A DNA stretch of 64,000 nt from Todiramphus chloris collaris. Taxonomy: Eukaryota > Chordata > Aves > Coraciiformes > Alcedinidae. Position numbers and translations under genes: made by a program. The notes under the pieces were generated by a model. That model was not told where the DNA came from. It did no database searches and worked only from the letters and a program-made list of their open reading frames with translations. How positions within the stretch are numbered: the stretch's first letter is position 1; the number at the start of each line of letters is the position of its first letter. The stretch lies in contig JANVCC010000020.1 in NCBI GenBank assembly GCA_025345505.1, positions 52,005,523-52,069,522 on the forward strand, in the 5' to 3' direction. Below are positions 13,952-26,256 of the stretch, piece by piece.

Positions 13952-14102
13952 AATAACAGAATCGTATATTCATGGAGTAGTTTGAGTGGGAAGGGACCTT
14001 TAAAGGCCATCTAGTCCAACCCCCCCTGCAGGGAGCAGCAACCTCTTCAACTAGATCATGTTGCTCAGAGCCCCATCCAACCTGACCTTGGAAGAATTGA
14101 AA
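13952..14102 (-). mobile_element. CR1 LINE 3'-end fragment
   Basis: Read on the plus strand, the block GGAAGGGACCTTTAAAGG, CCATCTAGTCCAACC, TAGATCATGTTGCTCAGAGC and CCCCATCCAACCTGACCTTG is the reverse complement of the 3' end of chicken-repeat-1 LINEs. The degraded word ACAGAATCGTATATTCATGG at the low-coordinate edge corresponds to the terminal octamer repeats, so the element lies on the minus strand with its 3' end at about 13952. It is 5'-truncated to about 150 bases, as most bird CR1 copies are. A 70-codon minus-strand open frame over it is the decayed end of the reverse-transcriptase ORF plus flank, not a host gene. Confidence 0.95.
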
Positions 14103-14140
14103 TACCTTATTGTCCCAGAGAAGCACTGAATTAGAGATGT

Positions 14141-14180
14141 GTTAATCATCTAACTTTTGTGTTAATCGTCTAACTTTTGT
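14141..14180. repeat. Tandem duplication, 20 bases x 2
   Basis: GTTAATCATCTAACTTTTGT is repeated at once with a single change (CATC to CGTC). It lies about 40 bases beyond the 5'-truncated edge of the CR1 fragment and may be local slippage or a rearrangement scar from the insertion. Confidence 0.93.
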
Positions 14181-14287
14181 GTCTTAATACTGTCTTGCTA
14201 GTGGTTTCCAGCATGGGGCTGGATCCTTGTGATCAGTCTGTGTAACTACTTAACATCTTATTTCTTCTAAGATTTTATGCAGCAGGA

Positions 14288-14318
14288 TTTTTATTTTATT
14301 TTATTTTATTTTATTTTT
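14288..14318. repeat. (TTTTA)n microsatellite
   Basis: About six units of TTTTA occur in an otherwise unremarkable AT-rich stretch. The 550 bases between here and the next CR1 fragment show nothing else that I can identify. Confidence 0.93.
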
Positions 14319-14877
14319 CACCAGAATTTAAATGTAGAATGTTGATTTTGATTAGGTAATTCACCAAAGGCCTGTTATTAGCTATTTCTTAGCCCTCTGT
14401 CTCAGGCAACCACTTGTCATTTTATTTGTTTGTGGATTACCGCTCAGTAATCAGGCCATGACTTGCCGTATGCCAGGCAGCTCTGTCCTCTGATCTCCCT
14501 TACAGAACTGCAGAGAAGTTCTGTGGAATTCTCCTTTTTTTGGCAACAGAGTCACTTAAATTTTACATTTAGGATAAAACAATGATTTGTGCTAATGATG
14601 ATTACTTAACCTCTTTGCTGTTCTTATTGAGTTGGATCTTAATTGTTTTAAAATTAAATGTAGCTCCAACAAGCTGCAGCAACCCAGCAGTTCAGTTTGT
14701 GTGTGGCAGGTTACACTGATGGGTTTTGCTGTTCTCTTTTTTCAACTCGATTTGAGAGAGTGGGAGTTGTACTGTTTAAAAAAAAATGTTGCTAAATGAA
14801 TTGAGAGAAAGAAGTGAATTTGTGGAAATACCTTCGTTTAGAGAAAAATGTTGCTTTTTAAGTTTTGGTTTTGGATT

Positions 14878-15560
14878 TGAATTAGAACCGCAGAAAAGCC
14901 TGTGGTGGAAGGGACTTCTGGAGATCATCTCGTCTGATGTTGTGTTGCAAGCCTTTAGATTTCAGGACTTAGGTTATCCAGGACATGACCAAGATGATTA
15001 TCTCCTTGATTATTTCCAGCAAGGAGATCTCTTCACTTCTCCGAGTAATCTATTCCAAAGCTCAGTTGCTCTCACAGTGATTTTTTTGTTTTTGTTTTTC
15101 TTATAGCCAGCTGTACTTCCCCTTGTAGCAACTTATGCTCATTACTTGATGTTCTGTCAAAATATTTCCTTATGAGAGCAGAACCTCTGCTTTCTCTATA
15201 ACTACTTTTGGTTTTTTAGGTATTGGAAGGTTATAACTAGATCTTCTGAGCCTTTTCTTCTCAAGCGCAGTTCCTTCAACTTTTCTTCATATGTGAAGTT
15301 CTCCAGTTTTCTAATCATCCCAGTGGTCCTTCACTGGTTCCTGTCTGTTTTGTCAGTGTCTCTCTTGAAATGTGAGGGGACTAAAACTGGACACACGTGC
15401 AGTAATCACATCCCTTGACCTGCTGCATTCAAGGACATGGAATTTGTCTTCATGCTTCAAAGGTGCTCTGCTGACTCACGTTCACTTTGCTGTCAGCCAG
15501 GACCTTTATAGCAGAGCTATTATATGGACTTGTGTATATCCAATTTGTACAGCTGTTCCC
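14878..15560 (-). mobile_element. Older CR1 LINE fragment, about 0.7 kb
   Basis: The plus strand shows in order GGAAGGGACTTCTGGAGATC, GGAGATCTCTTCACTTCTCC, GAGCCTTTTCTTCTCAAG, CATATGTGAAGTTCTCCAG, AATCATCCCAGTGGTCCTTC, TGTCTCTCTTGAAATGTGAG, AAAACTGGACACACGTGCAG and CCTTGACCTGCTGCATTC, ending near the CAGGACCTTTATAGCAGAGC word. Both words and spacing follow the reverse complement of the C-terminal end of CR1 ORF2 and its short 3' tail. The copy is much more diverged than the one at 13952, so it is an older, separate insertion in the same orientation. Its 106-codon plus-strand open frame (14786-15106) is antisense to the LINE and not a gene. Confidence 0.9.
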
Positions 15561-18500
15561 TAATTCAACTCTCCTCTACAACTACAGGCTTCTCTAGCTT
15601 TTTTAGTTTCAGTTGTATTAGGTCATGACTATCACAGTTGAGAGGTGCTGGGAGGGAATTACTTTAACTGTGAGTGTCTTCTGGAGGTAGGATAGGATGT
15701 GTAAACATCCCCCCCCCCCCCCCCTTCACCTCACCTCAGTGCTCTGATCCTAATGGAAGGAAACTGGTGTTTTAATTTATTTATGCCTACAGGCACAATC
15801 TTGAGTTTTTTCATCAGGAAGATACTGTAAGAGTACAAACTGTTTCTGTGTTTCAGAAAAATGCCTGCCTGGCCTCAGACACTCACTACTGGAAGTGCCG
15901 TTTGCAGAATATTGCACTTGTCAGGCTCTCATCCTGTCTGGCTTTTTTCTCTCTCTTTTGCAAGCTGACCTGCTCACTTGGCCTATTCTCCAAGCCAGGC
16001 ATTCAGAACACAGCTTCAAATCTAGAGACAAGGAGGGAGCTGTTAGCATGATCTCAGCTTCCTCAGCAGGACCTGCCGAGGGCTTAGCATCAGCACTGGG
16101 GGGTTCGCCAGGCCCACCTGCATTGAAGCACCAAGCAATCTCCAGTCTGTTGTGAAAGACCTGCAGGGCCTTACCCAGTAATGCAAAATGAGAGGAGGAG
16201 GCAAGAGCATGCACTGTGCACTCTCCATAACCACGCAGTGTTAGGTTTGTTCCTTCTCTGCCACTGCCTCCAGCAGCTTTGTTACAAAGGTTTTCTTGGG
16301 TCATAGGCAGTAGACTCAGCCTTTATGCTGCTCTGTCAGCAATTATGTTGCAGATGAGTACTGCCAAAATTGTGATCGTTTACCGAGCTGACAGTTGAAT
16401 GCTTTTGCTCAGTCAAACAAGGCTGTGCAGCCTTCCACGTTAAGGTGAAATAGCTGAAAGAGGTAGGGGAGGACAAGCTAGTTAGGAGTATGAGGCTGGC
16501 AAGGGGGGACTGCCCAGCCATAGTACGATCTCCACTGGCTGACCAGGGAGGAGCAGTGATGTAGCTTCTGCTCTTGCCTGTCCTTTTATGCAAAACCTAA
16601 CAGCTGGATGTGTTGTCAGGTGTCTGGCCAGGTATCCAACATGAGGGGGGGGAAGAAATAATTGCAGTTATTATTGATCATGAAGTGCTTTATGCCTGAA
16701 CTGCTTTCAGAGTCTGTGGCTCTATCAATGCTCTGTATTACTTGACAACAATTACGTAGGTCTCTTGATAGATGGATGCTATGGGGCCAAGCTCTCCCTT
16801 ATGCCTGTGGGCTCTTTGCATGATTGGATTAGGTCAGTTCCTAATGGGCTCTTTTTCCGTATCACAAGCCAGACTCAATACAATGTAATCAGAGGAGAGC
16901 AGCCAGAATGCTAGCACGGATAGTTGTAATAAAGTGGAAAATCAACTTCACTTTTTCTTAGGTTGTTGCAGTAATTTATTTTAACAATTAAATCAGTCAA
17001 GAACCTGCTATAAAGAGATGATCGTGTTGCTGAGCATCAGAGCTAGGAAGTTCTCCTAGCTCCCCTTAAAGCCAGTGGATAACCAAGAGATGATCAGCAT
17101 GGAGTCTGATAAATTGAGAGGCACTCATCATATTCAAAGTCTGAATTCTTATTAGACATTCAGAACTTGACTCCGAATGGTTTTTTATTTGTATGGAGGG
17201 GAAAGAAAAAAGGAAAATATGTAAATATGACAAGTTTTAAATTAGGCTGGATGGGACTATATCTTTGCCAGTTTATTAACATTCACCTTTCAGCAATGGT
17301 TTGGTTATATGGCTTATTTTAAATAAATCTTCAATGAATAAAAAAAAAAAAAAAAACAGAGACCATTTCTCTGGTAATGAGAAGAGCCCACCGCAGAAAC
17401 AATCCTCCTTTTTTGCCATCACTTTAAATGTCCAATTACTTTTCCTTTTCTTTTCAGTTCTTTCTTAAGTTAAAACACATTCACAGTGTTTGATGAAGGT
17501 GAAATTTCAGAAAGTTAAATGTTCAGAAACAGAACTAATTTGGTTTATGTTAGCTGTCCTTCTGGGAGCACTGCTTTGCTTCCAGGTATAATGGCTATGG
17601 AAAGTCAAACAGTTCCCATGTATTTCCAATACTTCACCTGACGTGTCTCATACTGCCAGAGATTGGCCCAAGACCCAAGGGGCAGTGTCCTTTGCAGGCT
17701 ACTGAATTCTACTCCAACTTATGGCTTGTGGGAAGGAGAAGACAGATCGATTCTGATCATGACAACAAAAAGGATCTGAAATGCCTTATTTACTCTGATT
17801 GTGCCCTTACCAGAGACAGACAGGGATCTATTAAATGAAGGAAGCAGCAAGACCCAGGGGGAAAGCAAGCATGAAAGTATGGTCAGGAATTTGATCCTGG
17901 AGTTGCTAGAATATACTGAACATGTAAGTGATGGATACTAAATCCATGCTAAGGATAGATTTTGGTAAGCAAAATAAACCCTTCCAATTAGTTTCCTCCA
18001 TGATTCATTTAGATTAAATTTTCTGTAGGTCTTATATCTGGGTAATGACAGCACTGGAAGATCAGTTTGCTACTGGTGAGTAGGAAATTGTATCTGGAAG
18101 GGCATGGTAGGAAGCGGGATCCATTTCATCAATTTCTTAGGAAATTAAGTTTTCAATTAAAATAAAACTAATTTATCTTCCTAGAGATAGGCCTGTAGAG
18201 GCTTACATTTGGAAGATTATCATCAAACATTCACAAACACATGGCTCCCATGTTTCTTTACTTATTACCTACCCAAGCAGAAGAGAGAAAAAAACAACTG
18301 ACAAATCAGTACTACTGGAGTCTTGTTGGGGAGCTGTAGAACTGATAAGAATCAGGGGTGTGTGTGCATAGAAGGGTTCCAGCTGCTCACAACCGTTGGG
18401 AGTTATTCATGGAGAGACAGACCTACAATCAGTGGTGGAAGAAAGCACTCAGTTAAAGGTGAGGGGACAAAAGTGCTCAGCTGAAGTCAGCAAGTTTAAT

Positions 18501-20271
18501 TGGTTTGTCCCAATGACATCTTTTTCACAAACAGTTGTTTGTTTTTTTTTAATTGGAAAATATTTTTTTTCTTAAGAAACAAAGAACCACCACGACCCCC
18601 CCCCCCCCATCACATTAAAAAAAAATCCCCAGTGTCTGTAAAATCAAAACAGTTCCTTGAAACAGTACTGCCAATCTAGGATACTTAGATTGACTTGACT
18701 TTAACTCCTTTGGGGTGAGTGAAGAGAATACTGAAATAGGTAACTAGATTTCAGTGTTTGATACTTGATATTTAAAAAAGTTAATATTCTGGAAGCTATC
18801 AATAAAGAAGCTGAATAAATATTTTTTTAATATATGCTTAAGTTGTAATTGTTGTGGTCTGATGTGGAGGAAATTACTTGATAGCCTGTTGAGTTGGATA
18901 CCCCCAGAAGAGTTTGGGAGAGGTGTGAAGTTCTCCAGGACTGCCCTGCTCTTCCCCCAAAATGTTGCCATCACATGTGTTTCCATATTCCTCTGAAAGC
19001 ATTTGCTAGCATGTGCAAAATTTCCAAAATGTCTAGTTCTATTGAAAATGATCCTTTCCAAGGCAAGGTTCAATCTTTTCCCACAGACGGAGATTCTGAT
19101 TTATGTTTGGGGAGACAGGGGTTTTAGAAATGAAGAATTTATATTTGCTCTAAGTTGGTGCTAGGTGGACATTTGGGAGTACTCAAACCCTCCCCCTCTC
19201 TTCATCCCATGCTTTCACTTCCACGAAGCTAGAAACACTACAGATAGGCCAGAGAAACAGAAACTGCATTCTTAAGTGGAGGAGGAGGAGGGGAAAAAAA
19301 AAAAAAGAAAAAAGCTAAGATCAAATAGCGTTCACTGCTGCAATTCGGTGTGAACAGCTGGAGGTGGCAGGCAGAAAATGGAAGAATTAAAATAATCCTA
19401 AATTTGTATTCACAAAACCATGGAAAGAGAATTTCTCTCCAGAACTACCCTATACTGCGATGTGTGCAACCAGGGCAGAAAACAAAGACTGAAGGCAAGG
19501 CAGAGTGCAGGCAAGCACTAACCAAGAATGGACATTTGTTTTTTGTTTTTTTTTTTTTTTTTTGAAAAAAAAGGTGAAGGACAAAGTAAGGGAAAAATAC
19601 TGAAAGGAAACCAGTTAGAGGATAGAAGTTGGTGCTGGAGAGCAGTCTAATGCATTGAGGTATTGATCCAAAAAATGCCTCATAAGCTTTGCAAAGAAAG
19701 ATGTGATGCTTTGTTTTCCCTGGAGCATACAGATATAATTTTGAAACAATTTAGATCAAGGGGAAAAAAAATATCTCTAGTAGAAAGATGAAGCTTCTAT
19801 CATTTTCTGAAGCCAGGTTATTATGCATTTCACCATACTTGATATGCAATCCTAATTCGGGAGTCACTAGGATCTAAGACTAGAGATGTCACCTGCTGTG
19901 GTCATATACATTCTTAGAATTGTGCAAATGAATTTAGGAAGCACCCCCAAACTGGCACATCCCATTTTCTCTACAGAAATACTGTAGAGAGAAGGACAGA
20001 TGGAGAAGTTGATATATATATATATAAAAAAGATAATACAAAAAATATTCTTTGCATATAATCTCAATCCCAAACAGTTGCTGAGTATTGATACTGAATT
20101 AATGAGAGCAGGATGGAGCCATTTGCAGTGAATAATGTGTTAAGTAGTTGGAATGTGAAGTGTTTACTAAAATAACAGTAATTATACAAACAAGCTAATG
20201 GCAGTGAAGTTGTTGGGAAGCCTGTGGAATGTGATATGTTGGTTCGATGCAGTATGCATGCTATGAGTAGG
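15561..20271. other. Non-coding region, simple repeats only
   Basis: No gene is recognised. A GC-richer patch at 15850-16600 carries overlapping open frames of up to 127 codons on both strands, with low-complexity Gly, Ala, Pro and Ser content and no convincing splice sites. Homopolymers include 16 C (15709-15724), 17 A (17340-17356), 13 C (18596-18608) and 18 T (19546-19563). Confidence 0.55.
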
Positions 20272-20408
20272 CTTTCTTTTCTTTTCTTTTCTTTTCTTTT
20301 CTTTTCTTTTCTTTTCTTTNNNNNNNNNNTTTCTTTTCTTTTCTTTTCTTTTCTTTTCTTTTCTTTTCTTTTCTTTTCTTTTCTTTTCTTTTCTTTTTTT
20401 TCTTTTCT
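20272..20408. repeat. (TTTTC)n microsatellite spanning an assembly gap
   Basis: TTTTC units run on both sides of ten N bases. The true length is unknown because the gap sits inside the repeat. The complementary open frame of alternating Lys, Arg and Glu is an artefact of the repeat. Confidence 0.97.
20320..20329. other. Assembly gap, 10 N
   Basis: Exactly ten undetermined bases fall within the TTTTC array. A round number like this is usually a placeholder, so flanking coordinates may shift in a better assembly. Confidence 0.99.
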
Positions 20409-23400
20409 CACAATACTCTGAATTTTTGAAGGTGTTTTGGGGTTTTTTTTGGTAGTTTTTACGTTGCTTTTACATGGGAATATTCAGACACCAATAAAGC
20501 ACATTTTTCCTTGGTTCTAATGTCTCTTCATGCCCAGTTTCAAAACTCTCACACAGTGCTACATGCAACCTGCAGAGACTTGAGATGTCCTTTCAAAAAA
20601 AGTCTGAGTTTTTAAGTACTATGCTGAAATTGCTTTTTTTTTTTTTTTTTTTTTAATTTTAATTTTTTTAAAATAAGCTTGCACCACAACATACTGTGAT
20701 AAAAAGGGAAAAATGAGAATGGTTCTTTAGCATCTTCTGTCTGGAGGTAATAGCTAACAATATATTTGATTATGTCATTACACAGATTTGCTGTTTATTA
20801 TAAGGACTGCATCTATATAATTCAACTACAGCTAGAAGTCTATTAAAGAAATTTGTGTTCTCAGCTACAAAAATAAACTGATTCTGTGCCCACTGGCAAT
20901 GGATGAAGTTTCCATTGACAAATGTGTACAATATGTAGATACTTGGATTTTGTATATTTTCACAGCCAAAATTCAAGCTTTAATGTTGCAAAGAATATAA
21001 TCGAATACTGTCAAAATACCCTTTTAATAATTTTATTTCTGATTCAACATGTTTTCAAATATTAAATCTGTCTTTGCCTTTTAATGTGAAAGTTAATCTG
21101 TTATCTGTTACTGATATCTCTTCAGATACATAAATGCTCTTTTTCATAGATGCACATGTTTGCAATGGAACAGGAAGTTATTTAACTATAAAACTTGGAA
21201 TCCAATCCCAAGCCATAGATACCAAATCAGATTTTTTTTTTTCCCAATTTAGAATAGCTAACTAACACCATCTTTAGAAAGATTTTTATGAAAAAATGTT
21301 TTTACAATCTTAATTATTCACCATTCCTCATTTTGTTAAACTACTTAGCAAAAAGCCCTTGTCTGGATATTGCACGTAGGAGGTGTTGTGAGAAACAAGG
21401 TGGGTTTTTTTTCTAACAATCTGTTTTGCTCAGTGTGTAATTTATAGGGGAAGACATCTAAAGTAAGCTAATGAAATAACTGGAAATGGATTGGCATGTC
21501 ACCTAAAGGAGGGCACGCAGCTCCCTTATGAATGACTGTGATGAATGGTGGACATGGGTAGATGAAGTGGTTGCTTGTGCTCGCTATGATCCATAACATC
21601 AAACTTCAGAAGGCTTCCTTAATCATGACAACTACTGACAAAGATAGAGTCCTGTGGATAGCAGGGGCAAAAAACCTGACTTTTCTCAACACTTTTGTTG
21701 TTACTTCTTGAACCCCTTTGGCATTCCGCAACCAGCCTCAGAGCGAGGAGCCATCCAACCAGCTGTCTGGCATCTGTGGGATCTGCCTGTCAGGGCCAGC
21801 AATTTCTTGCTTTTGTATGCATATGAATTCAGGGGTCTCCCCTCTGCCCATCTACTGGTTTCTCAAACTACAGGGAAGTGAATTGCTTCCCATTTTCCAC
21901 CCCACTTCCAGGTCTGGTTGAAGCTGACTAATGGCTTCTAAATGTGTTAGAAGACAATTTCCATAGCCAAGGATAGAGAGGCAGGCAGATGGGTGGAAAT
22001 TACCTGGGCAGTGTTTATTCTAGGGAGCCAGGATCAAGCCAGAGCCCACATGTGCATTGTAAGAATTAATATAGGCGTTGGGTCTTCTCTCGGTATGGGT
22101 CCCTTACAAACAGTCTCCCCTCCAGCAGTATGAATTGTCTCATGACTCCACATTTTGAACGCGACTGCTGTAGACTCAAGTCTTGGCAGTGTATCAGCGT
22201 GTCCTGTGCGTGGCATGAAATACATTCTGAACTGTTTTGCTGTCTGCTGAGGGTCAATTATTGAAAGCTGGGACTTCCAGTGAACTTTGGGTCAGATGAA
22301 TAAACTGTTCTGGTTACAAGGAAGCATCTTGTTATTGAGGAATTGACTTTGGCGTAGTAATAATTGAATAAATTAGCATGAACTTTCAAAACAACCACAG
22401 TATTGAGAGATTTTGCAAAATGTTTAGCAAATGTTGTACGCAAAAAGAATGAAATACTAGGTCTCAGAAGTTAAGCTAGTTGAAGAAGCCAGGAAAACCA
22501 TATGCTACCAGTGGTGATGGAAGGGGTTTTGGAAAGTGTTTGAACGTAAAAGGTGTGTGCTCACAGAAGGGTCAAGATATGTATCTATGGGAAAGTTGTT
22601 TCTTAAATTGTTCCTGTAGTACAGATAACCAGTGCATTCAGAAGTTTTGGAACAGCATCAAGGTGAACTCAGCTGGTTTGGTTTAAGGCACATCCAACAA
22701 GTTGTATACGGTAGAAGCCAACCGAGCAGAACTCTGGCTTTGACAGCAAAGCTAAACGACCCACCACTCTTTAACTGATGGTCTCCAAAGGGTGCTCCGC
22801 TCCCCCTGCCTGGGAAGCTACCCAGAGGCTGCAGCAGGTAGATGCACTCTACTGGGTTATTTCATTTCTTTTCATTGCCATTAGAAGGAATGTTTAAAAA
22901 CAAAATCTGTCAGCTGTGAAACTCTACATATCTTCAGTGCATCTAGTCTCTTGGTGGCCATTTATATTTTAGGAACTGACATGTTCGGTTTTATTAAACT
23001 AGCCTGAAAACAGAGAGCAACTGTTTAAGACCAGAGCTGTTGACCTTATATTTCACAAGTAATAAGATTTTATTTGCTATAGTTACTGCAGGCTTACTAA
23101 AAACTAAAAATATATTTTTTTAATACTTCACTATTTCTGGTACATATATGTAACTACACACACTGCTCCTGTGCATTGTTCAAATGAACAACCAAAAAAT
23201 ACTTAGAAAAAAATACAAAAGAAAGAAAAATACAAAAGAAAACATCTGAATGCACAAGTGCTGTATTCAATTAAGACCATGAGCTTTCAAGCCAAAATAT
23301 GAACCAGTTTTGCAGAATACTTTTTAAATTATTATTCTGGTGTGACATGCAAGTCCTTTGGGATACTGATGGACTGATGGCATCAGCATCACCTTTAGAA

Positions 23401-26142
23401 AAGAACAGGATCCATTTTAGCCAGAGTGGTTGAACTCTTTGTTTTTTTATTGCGGTGTTAATTTTCATGTCTATGCCCATCATTCCTGCCTGTAGTTTTG
23501 CTATATTATAAAATAGTAGTGCTTTCACACTGTTTTGTACTTACAGTTTTACTTAGGCTTTAGGAATCAGAGCTTTTCCTATGTTACCTATGTGAATTGT
23601 CCCAAAGGGAAAAAATCCTGAATCATGCCCTTCCCTAAGGGGAAAGAATCCCACACTATTCATAAGCTCAAATGATTTTTAGTTTAAGTAGGCCCCAGAA
23701 CGTTTTGAAACCCTTGATAGTATTTTGCACAAGACTTGATTGTCTCCGGAGTTGTATTGACTTTTAATTTTTTTTTTTGTTCTGGACTACCTTATGCTTC
23801 CCTGCCAATGTTAACAGATCTGACAGACACTGCATTGTGCTTGCAGATGTGAAGCTGATCCATAGAACTGGTTTTTAAATTTTGGTTTTGGTGGGGTGTT
23901 TTTATTTTTCTTTGTTTGTTTTCTGAGAAAGTACAGAGAATGAGGAAATGCATTCAAAAGTAACAAAATAGTTTGCAACATAGTTGAGGGGTCTCCCCCC
24001 ATTCTGCCCCTCCAGTGAAAGATAAAGAAATGAAAACAAACCTTTTTTTTCACCTCAAATGTGAGTTGTAAGTAATGACTTCTTTTAGTAGGGTGTGGAC
24101 CTTGAACTGGAGAGTCTGCATACTGCACAGGGATTTTTGTTAGGGCTTCGGTTATGTGTTACAGGAGGCTGCAGGATACTTGGAATCCACCGTCTTGCTG
24201 TTGCTTCTGACACCTAAATTTTCCAGAACAAAGTGAAGGGAATGTATTTGCTTCAGCATCCCTGGTGGATGAAATAACTCTTGTGACTGTGGTTGATCAA
24301 CTCTTGTGACTGTGTGCTATAGTCCTGTCACAGAAGAGTGGAAAAGTCTCATTGGCAAAAGTATAGAAAATGGTTTGGGTGAAGAAGATGGAAAAAACCA
24401 AACAGTTCCTTTTTCGTAGCACTCTTGTCTGAGTGCACCCACAAAATCTTGGAAGAGGGAGAGAAAGAATATTTCAAGAGTTATGATAGATAACAAATAG
24501 AAGAAAACAAAGGATTTTAGTCAAAATAGAATTTATTTTTTCTTGGTGATGAAAAATGACCCAGGAAGATACCTACTGATTGGCTTATTTTTGTGGTGTG
24601 TATCTTTCATGCTGCCTGCATACAAAATACATACTGAATAATTTATTACAAGTTTCAGAACCAATCATCCACATAACCCTGTCAAGAGTACTACATTAAC
24701 TGAGAACAGAGGGAAAATAAAGTTTTGGGTTGATCTTTCCATGACCTGGCTGGTGGTGCATATAAAAATAGAAACTATTATTTTTATGTATTTATTTATT
24801 TATTAAAATTTTACCATTTGATATATCTTTAAACAAAGAACAAAAGTTCCTATGGCGTGACAGAATTCTAAAGCATACTTGTCTGCAGTTCTTTTTTTAA
24901 ATCAGCAAATTGCTATTCTGTGTTAACAAAATGACTAAAACTGAAAGTTTGATGCTGAAGCGAAGGAAATGGGCTTAAAGCAGTTCTTTTCTGTTCTCAC
25001 TGAAAAGCCATTAAGAGAGTGGCTAATTTATACCTCAGTCAAGACACATGCCAATAGTTCAGGTATCTCTGTCTTTTAGAAGCATCAGGGTCTTTGTTCA
25101 GCATCTGAACTGGAGACTATTTTCATTCAACTCTATTATATTCTGAGTGGATGAATAATTACTTGCTGAAACAATATTGATGGTAGGTTACAGACTAACA
25201 GTAGCTTCTCTGATGCACAGATATTTCGCAGAGAGGCAGGAGGTCCAAGTTCTCTTATGAAGTATTTTAATAGTTTGCATTCCCTCCTCCTCCCTTGTTG
25301 GCATGTAAGTATATGCTCCCTCTCTTGACAGCGAGCTGGAAGTGACACTTTTCAAAATAACTTGACAAAGATACTTTCAAAACTGTCACTTCCTTGTGAT
25401 AATTTAATTATTCCTTATTTCTTCAAAGAAAACTTCAGTCTATTTGCAGATTCACATGCAAATTTTTATCTACTGTTTTTGGACCTGGAGTGTAGTATCA
25501 CTGAAATCTAACAGTGTTAGAAAAATCCAGAGATTGTTGTCTACAAGTGTAGCTTTCAGTATTACAAATGCAGGTTTTTAAATCAAAAAGAAATATTAAA
25601 ATCTAAGAAAAAGTACTGATTTTTGCATTGAAACTGGAAAATAATCATTTAACAATAGAAACTGCATATCCTACATATTAATGAATAACATATTCATGAA
25701 GTAAATAGCTCTGAATAGTTACTAATAGTAACAGGCTAGATTGTAATTTTATAAGAGTTAATGTTGTACTTCATAAATTTGTGTTTGAAGGAAATAGGTT
25801 TATATTATAAAATAATTTTTATTTTACAGACAGTTTTGATTCCTTTAGAAGGTCCAAGAGGGAGCATTTTGGAGTATTAAGGGGGAATTTCAATAAAAGT
25901 ACGGATATGCTTAACACGGATTAAGTGTTGTGTTTAATCATAGTTTTTCGAAGATTTCAGGTTAATTATGTATAACAGAATTCGCTTGATAGTAGTGAGA
26001 CCTGGATAGGTAACCATTTTGATGAGGTAGTTTTATTAAAGAATGCTGTTTATTTTAATACCGTTCTCTGCTTCGGTGACAATAGCTCTGATTAAAAGAA
26101 TATGTATTTTAGAACTTCATCCATCTTTAAGGATGTCATATT
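20409..26142. other. Non-coding region
   Basis: No exon or transposon is recognised. It includes a run of 21 T (20634-20654) and an exact 16-base direct repeat at 24276 and 24299. A cysteine-containing frame at 22480-22686 was considered and rejected. Open frames near 21650-22260 are short and lack family resemblance. Confidence 0.55.
24276..24314. repeat. Direct repeat, 16 bases, spaced
   Basis: AACTCTTGTGACTGTG occurs at 24276-24291 and again, unchanged, at 24299-24314 with seven bases between copies. It may be a recent short duplication. Confidence 0.92.
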
Positions 26143-26256
26143 ATGGAAAACCTCTTGCAGTCTTTGCTGCCCTCCTTGCAGGATGAATTGAAGACGCTTT
26201 ACGATCCAGAGCTTCAGCTGCCGATTGTAGGTTCCTCAAGCACCTTCACCATCTGA
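26143..26256 (+). CDS. Possible small ORF or terminal exon, unrecognised
   Basis: A 37-codon frame starts with ATG and ends with TGA at 26254-26256. It sits in a short GC-richer island within very AT-rich sequence. It reads as a mildly amphipathic stretch, beginning MENLLQSLLPSLQDELK and ending near PIVGSSSTF. A convincing splice acceptor (TGCCCTCCTTGCAG, ending at 26181) lies inside it, so bases from 26182 could instead be a terminal exon in phase 0. I do not recognise the peptide, and no signal peptide or domain is visible. A frame of this size can easily arise by chance, so this is a weak call based on composition and the acceptor only. Confidence 0.15.
   Translation: MENLLQSLLPSLQDELKTLYDPELQLPIVGSSSTFTI

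Noticed and set aside
14786-15106. 106-codon plus-strand frame
   Set aside because: Most of it is antisense CR1 sequence.
15701-15712. TGTAAACATCC, identical to the miR-30 5' end
   Set aside because: It runs straight into a poly-C tract, and no complementary arm for a precursor hairpin is present.
15921-16304. 127-codon minus-strand frame in a GC-richer patch
   Set aside because: Frames are open on both strands there, composition is low-complexity, and no splice sites or family resemblance were found.
20064-20421. Lys/Arg/Glu-rich and Ser/Phe/Leu-rich frames on the two strands
   Set aside because: Both are translations of the TTTTC microsatellite and run across the N gap.
22480-22686. Cysteine-bearing frame that suggested a defensin
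   Set aside because: The spacing C-x6-C-x12-C-x3-C-x-C-x5-C does not fit the avian beta-defensin pattern, there is no signal peptide, and the frame has no ATG at its 5' end apart from a non-standard TTG.
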